Source: JBLIAZ01 sp047632015 (lineage in GTDB: Bacteria; Bacteroidota; Bacteroidia; Flavobacteriales_C; GCA-002722245). From it: DNA of 5,751 bases. Below are positions 1 through 5,300 of the stretch, piece after piece. Numbering within the stretch: position 1 is the first letter of the stretch; every line of letters begins with the position of its first letter. The stretch covers positions 1 through 5,751 of the forward strand of contig JBLIBC010000180.1 of the NCBI GenBank assembly GCA_047632015.1, in the 5' to 3' direction. The notes beneath the pieces were generated by a model. The model did no database searches and was not told the origin of the DNA. It worked only from the letters and a program-made list of their open reading frames with translations. Position numbers and translations under genes: made by a program.

Positions 1-58
1 TAGTTTGAGTATGTTATTATTTCTCGACTTTCTGTAATCACAGATTGTACATTCTTAG
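1..58. other. Left-edge segment with no recognisable gene
   Basis: I see no convincing coding frame, RNA or repeat in these bases. Similarity between the two riboswitch modules starts at about position 59 here (about 1143 in the second copy), so this piece lies just outside the duplicated unit. It may be the downstream flank of a gene to the left of the window. Confidence 0.4.
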
Positions 59-72
59 CTACAATTGTGTCG

Positions 73-80
73 TAATTTTG
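73..80 (+). promoter_or_regulatory. Putative Bacteroidota -7 promoter box of the relic module
   Basis: TAATTTTG matches the Bacteroidota sigma-A -7 consensus TAnnTTTG exactly. It sits about 40 bases before the first conserved bases of the degenerate riboswitch, the place expected for a promoter of that RNA. The same octamer sits at the same offset in the second module (1157-1164). I see no clear -33 TTG at the usual spacing, so whether it still works is unknown. Confidence 0.5.
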
Positions 81-94
81 GTTTGAACTTCATG

Positions 95-275
95 AGTAAT
101 CTTGAGGTTCGATTAAAAGGGAATCAGATAAAAATCTTGAACAGTTCCCGCTGCTTTAAGCACCAAATGTGTTTTGAAAAACGTCACTGTTCCAATTGAA
201 TGGGAAGACTCAAAAACAAGGTTTAAGTCAGAAGACCTGACATTAATACCTAATACTTTCGGGATAAAGGCAAGT
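95..275 (+). promoter_or_regulatory. Degenerate cobalamin riboswitch (first copy)
   Basis: This aligns along its whole length with the intact riboswitch at about 1179-1370, at an offset of 1084 bases that drifts to 1094. It keeps GGGAA (119-123), the CCCGCTGC core (147-154), CACTG (185-189), GGGAAG (202-207), the AAGTCAGAAGACCTG B12-box core (225-239) and a terminal CTTT-CGGGAT-AAAG hairpin (256-269). Several normally constant positions have changed. GGTG is now GATA (127-130), CTGCTGTAAG is now CTGCTTTAAG (G to T at 156), GGGTGTAAG is now AGGTTTAAG, and CTGCC is now CTGAC. These changes, together with the dead gene just downstream, suggest a decaying or inactive riboswitch. It once probably controlled the DUF71 gene. 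A diverged but still functional aptamer cannot be excluded from sequence alone. Confidence 0.85.
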
Positions 276-362
276 GGATATTTCATTTTTGAAAGAACTT
301 CATTGTGTCCAATCCTAGCACATATTATAAGAACGTGAAATCAATAAATTGGACGATAAACA
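276..362 (+). other. Leader between the relic riboswitch and the pseudogene
   Basis: No gene is visible. A 7-base inverted repeat, GTCCAAT (307-313) and ATTGGAC (348-354), is separated by 34 bases. It could be what remains of an expression platform or simply chance. The region lacks the GAGTCTTCC element and the start-codon hairpin seen after the second riboswitch. Confidence 0.35.
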
Positions 363-1069
363 TAGATTAAAAGTTATTTTAATTGGAGTGGGTAAAGGAC
401 TCTTCCTTGGCCTTATACAAGGTACTAAAAGATAAAAAATATTCAGTGGATAAATTACTCACCAAAGTGAACGAAGGTTTTGGTAGTGTCTCAATGCATG
501 GAGTTAGGGAGGATTTAATGTATGCACAGGCGAAGGAAATTGGAATTGCTCTTGAAAAGTTGTACTTGCCTGAACAACCGTCTATGATTGAATACGCTGA
601 TGTTATGAGGCGTAAGTGTTAGAGATGAAGAGCGAAGATTTAATAACTAGTGTTTTTGGACATGTTTTTTTGGAAAACTTAAAGAATTTAGAGAGAAAGA
701 ATTAGCAAAAGATGATGTTCAAGCCTACTTTCCAATATGGAAAAAAGATACCTTAAAAACACTTCAAGAATTTTTAAACCTAGGCTTCAAAGCAATATTA
801 GTATGGGTAAAAGCGGAATTGTTGGGTGGAAGTTTTGCAGGGAGAATTATTGATAAGAATTTCATTGGTGATCTTCCCTCTAATGCATACCCATGTGGTG
901 AAAATGGGGAGTTTCATGCGTTTGTGTTTGATGGGCCAATTTTTAATCAACCGATCCCTATTGAGTTAGGCAAAAGGATTTACTGAGAATATAAAAGGCC
1001 TAAATGAAAAGAGGAAGGATGTAGTCTCCACCCTCAAAGAACATGGGGTTTTAGTTCACTGACTTGACT
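363..1069 (+). pseudogene. Pseudogene: DUF71/COG2102 PP-loop ATPase (diphthine-ammonia ligase-like, B12-linked branch)
   Basis: Pieces of one protein can be read across shifting frames. YFNWSG (375-392) is followed by a stop. After a net one-base shift that destroys the SGGKDS ATP pyrophosphatase loop comes VKDSSLALYK, then VSMHGVR and EYADVMRRKC with a stop at 620-622. A second frame from about 622 gives EMKSEDLITSVFGHVFLE. A third, from about 678, gives LKEFREKELAK, GFKAILVW, SFAGR and PCGENGEFHAFVFDGPIF, ending in a stop at 984-986. The end of the family, GFWFTDL, survives as GF-stop-FTDL at 1046-1066, the Trp codon having become TAG. No start codon remains in the first frame (TAG at 363-365). 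Known: COG2102 enzymes use ATP to amidate or ligate, and one branch has been tied to B12 salvage by gene neighbourhood. Inferred: this copy is dead, and its position behind a cobalamin riboswitch fits that B12 branch. The 79-codon open frame at 383-622 (TTG start) is a fragment, not a separate gene. Confidence 0.88.
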
Positions 1070-1142
1070 TTAAAAATGGAAGTTGAAAGTAAGTCGAAAA
1101 AATAAATATTTTATAATCTGACGTGGAATTAAAATTTCCTGT
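1070..1142. other. Intergenic spacer before the second module
   Basis: An AT-rich spacer between the dead gene and the second promoter. I see no ORF with family resemblance and no hairpin followed by a T-run that would make a clear terminator. The minus-strand open frame covering 1070-1273 runs antisense through the riboswitch and is not a plausible gene. Confidence 0.4.
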
Positions 1143-1156
1143 CTACATTTGTGCCG

Positions 1157-1164
1157 TAATTTTG
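1157..1164 (+). promoter_or_regulatory. Putative Bacteroidota -7 promoter box of the B12 uptake operon
   Basis: TAATTTTG fits the TAnnTTTG consensus exactly and lies about 20-30 bases before the riboswitch fold, so transcription would begin at about 1169-1172 and include the whole aptamer. The flanking bases (TTGTG-CGTAATTTTGGTTT) are shared with the first copy, which supports a selected element. A -33 TTG at good spacing is not evident. Confidence 0.55.
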
Positions 1165-1178
1165 GTTTAAACTTTTGA

Positions 1179-1370
1179 ATTATTTTTGAAGTTTGATTAA
1201 AAGGGAATCGGGTGAAAATCCTGAACAGTTCCCGCTGCTGTAAGCACCGAATTATGTTTTTGAACCATGTCACTGTTCGCGTTGAATGGGAAGACTCAAA
1301 AACAGGGTGTAAGTCAGAAGACCTGCCATTACTACATTAATACATGATGCTTTCGGGATAAAAGCTAATG
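1179..1370 (+). promoter_or_regulatory. Cobalamin (adenosylcobalamin-family) riboswitch, intact copy
   Basis: It carries the hallmark conserved bases in order. AAAAGGGAA ends at 1207, then GGTGAAAATCC (1211-1221) and the CCCGCTGCTGTAAGC core (1231-1245). CACTG (1271-1275), TGGGAAG (1287-1293) and the B12 box GTAAGTCAGAAGACCTGCC (1309-1327) follow. A peripheral stem is visible as GTTTTTGA (1256-1263) pairing with TCAAAAAC (1296-1303). The 3' hairpin GCTTT-CGGGATA-AAAGC (1349-1365) sits where the L13 loop of the L5-L13 kissing interaction is found in this RNA class. Cobalamin riboswitches normally switch expression off when B12 is bound. The element stands 71-75 bases ahead of btuB, so it most likely represses the whole four-gene operon when B12 is plentiful. 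Assignment to the Rfam cobalamin family is very secure; the ligand subtype (adenosyl- or other cobalamin) was not determined. Confidence 0.95.
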
Positions 1371-1446
1371 GAGTCTTCCGCCTGCGTGGCTGTGTATTCC
1401 AATATTCATAACCGAAAGTTTCATGCATCTAATTTGATGAATGAAA
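1371..1446 (+). promoter_or_regulatory. Probable expression platform with a start-codon hairpin
   Basis: Three pairings are visible. First, TTTCAT (1419-1424) pairs with ATGAAA (1441-1446) and CATC (1426-1429) with GATG (1436-1439). This makes a 10-bp stem with one G-A mismatch and a 6-base loop that buries the btuB ATG. Second, GAGTCTTCC (1371-1379) is a perfect 9-base complement of GGAAGACTC (1289-1297) inside the aptamer. Third, CCGAAAG (1412-1418) is a perfect 7-base complement of CTTTCGG (1350-1356) in the 3' terminal hairpin. No hairpin plus T-run terminator is seen. Control of translation rather than transcription is therefore my inference, typical for riboswitches in low-SD Bacteroidota genes. 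Confidence 0.5.
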
Positions 1447-3369
1447 AAGTTAATGGTTGCCATTGTATGTTTTGTTTTTCTAGCGCAAATCCAAGCGCAG
1501 GAAAATACTGTGTTGGTGGAGCTAGAACCATTGGAGATAACAAATAGCCGACTAGAGGTGTTTTCAGTTGGAACGAAGTCAGTTGAATATGATAGTTTAA
1601 CGCTGTCTCAATTTAAAAATGGAAATATTGCCGATTTACTTAGTTCGGAGAGTTCCATGTTTATTAAGTCTTATGGGCGTGGCAGTTTAGCTACTTCTTC
1701 TTTTCGTGGAGGGAATGCTAGTCAAACTGCTGTGTTATGGAATGGTTTTTCATTAAATAGTAGTGCTAATGGAACCCTTGATTTTTCTTTGATACCGAGT
1801 TCATTTTTTAATAAAATCATTGTTCAGTATGGTGGTGAATGTGCTCAGTGGGGAAGTGGTGCGTTAGGGGGAGCTATCCATCTGAATAATGAAAGTTCAT
1901 TTGGAAAAGGTAGCGTTTATTCGTTGGGTGGAAGCTTTGGAAGTTTTGGGTTAAATACTCAATCAATGAAAACTCAAATTAGTAAAGAGAAAATGACTTT
2001 TTCCTTGGCTTTGTTTCGGTCTCAATCGGAGAATGACTTCCCCTTTTTTAAGGAAGTACAGGGAAAGGATACGTTAGTGGTGCAAAACCATGCGAATTAT
2101 TTGGCAGCGGGACTGTTAACGGACTTCCAGTACAGGATCAAAAAGAATAAAAAAATACAATTTTCATTGTGGCATCAAGAGGCTGATAGAAATATTTCGC
2201 CAATTGTATTTCAAACAGAGAGCCATGCCTATCAGCAGGATAAAAGTACTCGATTCATGGTGAATTATTTGTGGTTTAAAAGCAAGAATAAGTTGAGGAT
2301 AAAAGGAGGCTATTTTGATAATCAGAATGACTATCAAGACTCCACCGCTCTTATTTTTTCAGAGAATCATGCTCAAATGATTCTTACGGAAGTAACTTAT
2401 GATCGCGAGTTGAGTAGGGGTTTTCAATATAGTGGTGGAGCGCTTAATAGCTTCGCCATTGCTTCAGCATCAAACTACACAGATCAGGTTCAAGAGAACA
2501 GGCTCTCCATTTACTCATTTTTAAAGTACACAGGGAAAAAGAAAAAACTATTTACTGTTTTGTCTGGTAGAGCAATTGTATTAAATGAAAATGCCGTAAC
2601 GCCCACGTTTTCCTTCCAGAATACGTTAATAGTAAATCGGTTTATAAAATTTAAATCTAAAGTGTCGAGTGTGTACAGGTTACCTACTTTAAATGACAGG
2701 TACTGGAATCCTGGCGGGAATTTGGAGTTGATGGCGGAAAGTGGTTTTAGTGAAGAAATTGGAGTTGAGTTAAACATTGATGACAAGGGCTTGATTGCAT
2801 TTAATTCGGAAGTTACTCTATTTAATAAAAACATTGATAATTGGATTGCCTGGGTTCCAAATGGTGCGGTATGGTCCCCAGAGAACATAAAAGAAGTGTG
2901 GAGTAGGGGGGTCGAAAGTTTGTCAAATATTATTGTTTTAGAAGATGACATGAAAATTTCATTGAAGTTGATGACTAGTTATGTGCTTTCCACTAATGAA
3001 AAAGTGCTGAGTGCAATTGATAATTCGTTAGGGAAGCAACTTATTTATACTCCGCGTTATTCAGGATTTGCCAAGTTAACGTTGTCAAAAAAACAGTATG
3101 CAGTGTCCTACAGGCATAACTATACGGGGTATACTTTTACCACAAGCGATAACAGTGAGTATTTGACTCCTTTTGATTTGGGGTCGGTGCATGTGTCATT
3201 TAATGCGAAACGCGGAAAATATAAATTTGAAGGGTATTTTGGGATTGAAAATATCTGGAATGAAGACTATGTGAGAATAGCTTATCGTCCTATGCCATTA
3301 GTTAATTATTCATTCGGAATAAACATAAATTTATATCAACCCTTGGCCAAAGGGAAAGTCAACAAATAA
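1441..3369 (+). CDS. btuB: BtuB-type TonB-dependent outer-membrane cobalamin receptor
   Basis: Likely imports B12 across the outer membrane using TonB-ExbBD energy. Residues 1-19 form a signal peptide (MKK, hydrophobic core, cleavage about IQA|Q). A TonB-box-like stretch, LVELEPLEITNSR (25-37), follows. The plug domain covers about 45-150, with SSFRGGNASQTAVLWNGF (86-103) and the QWGSGALGGAI plug-barrel motif (136-146). The rest alternates aromatic and polar residues as a 22-strand barrel does. The length of 642 aa is short, like BtuB, and far below the 900-1100 aa of SusC-type receptors. It also lacks an N-terminal carboxypeptidase-regulatory domain and a SusD neighbour. The ATG at 1441 is chosen because it gives the signal peptide directly and lies in the leader hairpin. 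The B12 substrate is inferred from the riboswitch and the downstream BtuG-like gene. The protein ends at 3369 with a stop inside an 11-base tandem repeat. Confidence 0.9.
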   Translation: MKKLMVAIVCFVFLAQIQAQENTVLVELEPLEITNSRLEVFSVGTKSVEYDSLTLSQFKNGNIADLLSSESSMFIKSYGRGSLATSSFRGGNASQTAVLWNGFSLNSSANGTLDFSLIPSSFFNKIIVQYGGECAQWGSGALGGAIHLNNESSFGKGSVYSLGGSFGSFGLNTQSMKTQISKEKMTFSLALFRSQSENDFPFFKEVQGKDTLVVQNHANYLAAGLLTDFQYRIKKNKKIQFSLWHQEADRNISPIVFQTESHAYQQDKSTRFMVNYLWFKSKNKLRIKGGYFDNQNDYQDSTALIFSENHAQMILTEVTYDRELSRGFQYSGGALNSFAIASASNYTDQVQENRLSIYSFLKYTGKKKKLFTVLSGRAIVLNENAVTPTFSFQNTLIVNRFIKFKSKVSSVYRLPTLNDRYWNPGGNLELMAESGFSEEIGVELNIDDKGLIAFNSEVTLFNKNIDNWIAWVPNGAVWSPENIKEVWSRGVESLSNIIVLEDDMKISLKLMTSYVLSTNEKVLSAIDNSLGKQLIYTPRYSGFAKLTLSKKQYAVSYRHNYTGYTFTTSDNSEYLTPFDLGSVHVSFNAKRGKYKFEGYFGIENIWNEDYVRIAYRPMPLVNYSFGININLYQPLAKGKVNK

Positions 3370-3380
3370 TCAACAAATAA
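3359..3380 (+). repeat. 11-bp tandem duplication across the btuB stop codon
   Basis: TCAACAAATAA occurs twice back to back (3359-3369 and 3370-3380). The first unit holds the last codons and TAA stop of btuB; the second forms nearly the whole spacer before the next ATG at 3383. It looks like a recent slippage or local duplication that lengthened the gap. The AT-rich spacer also serves as the translation initiation region of the next gene. Confidence 0.8.
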
Positions 3381-3382
3381 TC

Positions 3383-4345
3383 ATGAAAAAAAGCTTACTA
3401 ATATTAACAAGTTTAGCAATTGGAATTGCGAGCGTAGGTGCTCAAACAACTTCTGATTTTGAGAATTTAACGCTTGCAGCTGGGACTTATTGGACCGGAA
3501 CTGATGCTTCAGCTGACAGTACTTTTGACAGTGGAAACGCAGGTTTTCAAAACAGTTTCAGTAGCTGGTGGAGTGCTGGTTGGGCTTATTCGAATGTAAA
3601 AGATAGCACAACAGCAGGTTATACTAATAATTATGGCGCAAGGGCTGGAAGTGGGTACAGTGAGTCAGCAAATTACGTGGTTGGGAAATCAGGAGCAAAA
3701 GTGGTTCTTAAAGGTGAGTCCGGTGGGCGGCAAGTGGAGGGAATGTACATTAATAACGGAACATATGCTGCGTTGAGCATGACAGATGGGGATGGCTTTG
3801 CTAAAAAGTTCGGAGGTGCTACTGGAAATGATGAAGATTGGTTTTTATTAACGATTAAGGGGCATTACAACGGCTCGGTTGTAAGTGATTCGGTAAATTT
3901 TTATTTGGCTGATTTTCGATTCGCTGACAGTGCTCAGGATTATGTGGTAAAAGATTGGAGGTGGGTAGATTTAACTTCACTTGGAAATGTAGATAGCTTA
4001 ACGTTTTCTTTGAATTCTACAGACATAGGGGATTGGGGTATGAACACACCAGCTTATTTTTGCATGGATAATTTAAAAACTGCTGGAACTCCATTATTCG
4101 TATCAAAGAAATCGAGTTCGGTGATAGAAGTTTATCCAAATCCTACTTATGGAGTCTTAAATGTTAATGGCGTTCTTGTTGGAGATAATGTTCAAATAAT
4201 TGATGTGATGGGTAAAGTTGTTATGGGAACAACTGGTACATCAAATCTTTCTACTTTTGATGTGGGTAATTTAGAATCTGGTATTTATATTTTAAACGTT
4301 TGGTCGCATGATGAGCTTACTCAAAAGAAATTCATTAAAAAGTAG
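3383..4345 (+). CDS. DUF4465 domain protein with T9SS type A sorting domain
   Basis: Secreted protein probably displayed on the cell surface. Residues 1-20 are a signal peptide (cleavage about SVGA|QTT). A DUF4465 domain covers about 25-232. Its signatures include the opening DFENL (25-29), WSAGWAYSN, the ALSM...DGFAKKFGG stretch, DEDWFLLTIKG, FYLADFRF (173-180) and GMNTPAYFCMDN (219-230). A T9SS sorting domain starts at about 249 with VYPNP and ends in the typical QKKFIKK tail. The T9SS would carry the protein across the outer membrane and cleave or anchor it. DUF4465 genes are often seen beside btuB and cobalamin riboswitches, so a B12-binding or delivery role is likely, but the biochemical function is not shown here. 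I do not know whether it corresponds to one of the named Bacteroides B12-binding lipoproteins. Start at 3383 gives the full signal peptide, 13 bases after btuB. Confidence 0.88.
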   Translation: MKKSLLILTSLAIGIASVGAQTTSDFENLTLAAGTYWTGTDASADSTFDSGNAGFQNSFSSWWSAGWAYSNVKDSTTAGYTNNYGARAGSGYSESANYVVGKSGAKVVLKGESGGRQVEGMYINNGTYAALSMTDGDGFAKKFGGATGNDEDWFLLTIKGHYNGSVVSDSVNFYLADFRFADSAQDYVVKDWRWVDLTSLGNVDSLTFSLNSTDIGDWGMNTPAYFCMDNLKTAGTPLFVSKKSSSVIEVYPNPTYGVLNVNGVLVGDNVQIIDVMGKVVMGTTGTSNLSTFDVGNLESGIYILNVWSHDELTQKKFIKK

Positions 4346-5300
4346 TCTGTACTTTTTAATGCTATATGGAGGTTGTGTATGCGCTCAATATGCGCCATCT
4401 GCTGGTCAAATTGGTACTGCTGCAATGCGTAAGGACAGTTCGGCCTTTGTAGGCTGGGCTGTGTCTTGTGACTATCAGTTGGGCTTGCAAGATGCATCAA
4501 ACAATGCATTAGGAAATTCCTCAGTTGGCACAGAAGAGTCTGTGATAGGTGAAGCTACAGGGCGAATAGTGTTAAGCTTAGGGGATGGTGGAAGTGCTGT
4601 TGTTCAATTTTCGAGTCCAATAATAAATGGTGAAGGTCCTGATTTTGCTGTGTTTGAAAACTCATTCAGCAACGATTTTTTGGAGTTAGCTTTTGTGGAA
4701 GTGAGTTCTGACGGTTTAAATTTTGTGAGGTTTCCTGCTTCCTCGTTGACGCAAACAACAACTCAAATTAATGGTTTTGGAACAGTAGATGCGGAAAAAA
4801 TTAACAACCTTGCTGGAAAGTACATAGGTGGCTATGGAACTCCTTTTGATTTGCAAGAATTGAAAGGGTCAGACGGGTTGGACGTGAATGCAATAACTCA
4901 TGTAAAGGTGATTGATGTAGTGGGCTCCATAGATTCGGAATATGCTTCCTATGATACCGCAGGGAACGTGATAAATGAACCTTGGCCAACACCATTTTCG
5001 TCTTCGGGCTTTGATTTAGATGGTGTAGGAGTTATTAATTCATCAAGTACCGATGTTGTTCAAGTGGTAAATGTGAAGGAAGTTCTTTTGTACCCTAATC
5101 CAGTGTTGAATCATTTTTCTGTAAAACTTGAGGAACCTGTCGAACACGTGAAAATTTTCAATTTTTTTGGTGAGTTAGTGCTAAAAAGTTCAAGAGGATT
5201 TAATATTAATACGAGTGCTTTGAATACTGGAATGTACTATGTTGTTGTGGTTAGTTCGAACAATTCGTATGGTCAAAAAATTACTGTTATCAATGAATAG
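4308..5300 (+). CDS. Uncharacterised surface protein of B12-uptake loci, with T9SS sorting domain
   Basis: Function unknown. A signal peptide fills residues 1-26 (LLKR, then a hydrophobic run ending CVCA|Q). The main domain, about 27-250, has striking conserved-looking motifs: YAPSAGQIGT near the start, GEGPDFAVFENSF (108-120), LELAFVEVSSDGLNFVRFPA, NNLAGKY, ITHVKVIDVVGS, and NEPWPTPF with SGFDLDGVGVIN (223-244). This resembles a family annotated only as cell-surface protein in Bacteroidota. The many Asp and Glu residues suggest a beta-sandwich with possible Ca2+ sites (inference). A T9SS sorting domain begins at about 260 (YPNP 262-265) and ends QKITVINE. The start at 4308 (or 4311, the next codon) overlaps the previous gene by 38 or 35 bases; later ATGs would remove the signal peptide. 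The overlap suggests translational coupling. A YGGC sequence near the signal cleavage looks slightly like a lipobox, but Tyr at -3 and the T9SS tail argue against a lipoprotein. Confidence 0.85.
   Translation: MMSLLKRNSLKSSLYFLMLYGGCVCAQYAPSAGQIGTAAMRKDSSAFVGWAVSCDYQLGLQDASNNALGNSSVGTEESVIGEATGRIVLSLGDGGSAVVQFSSPIINGEGPDFAVFENSFSNDFLELAFVEVSSDGLNFVRFPASSLTQTTTQINGFGTVDAEKINNLAGKYIGGYGTPFDLQELKGSDGLDVNAITHVKVIDVVGSIDSEYASYDTAGNVINEPWPTPFSSSGFDLDGVGVINSSSTDVVQVVNVKEVLLYPNPVLNHFSVKLEEPVEHVKIFNFFGELVLKSSRGFNINTSALNTGMYYVVVVSSNNSYGQKITVINE

Noticed and set aside
282..296. TTTC/GAAA inverted repeat after the relic riboswitch as a terminator
   Set aside because: Four A-T rich pairs with a T-filled loop are expected by chance in such AT-rich sequence.
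383..622. 79-codon open frame read as a stand-alone small gene with a TTG start
   Set aside because: Its content (KDSSLALYK, VSMHGVR) is the N-terminal part of a DUF71 protein that continues in other frames, and the ATP loop is broken at its own start.
1070..1273. Minus-strand open frame of 67 codons
   Set aside because: It runs antisense through the promoter and riboswitch core, whose conservation explains the sequence, and it resembles no protein.
1349..1365. GCTTT-CGGGATA-AAAGC as an intrinsic terminator
   Set aside because: The stem is only five pairs, has little GC, and is not followed by a T-run. It fits better as the L13-type hairpin, and it is conserved in both riboswitch copies.
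1380..1390. GCC-TGCGT-GGC small hairpin in the leader
   Set aside because: Only three base pairs, too short to claim a structure.
2511..2951. Minus-strand open frame of 146 codons inside btuB
   Set aside because: It is a shadow of the receptor barrel-coding frame, with no start context, domain or partner.
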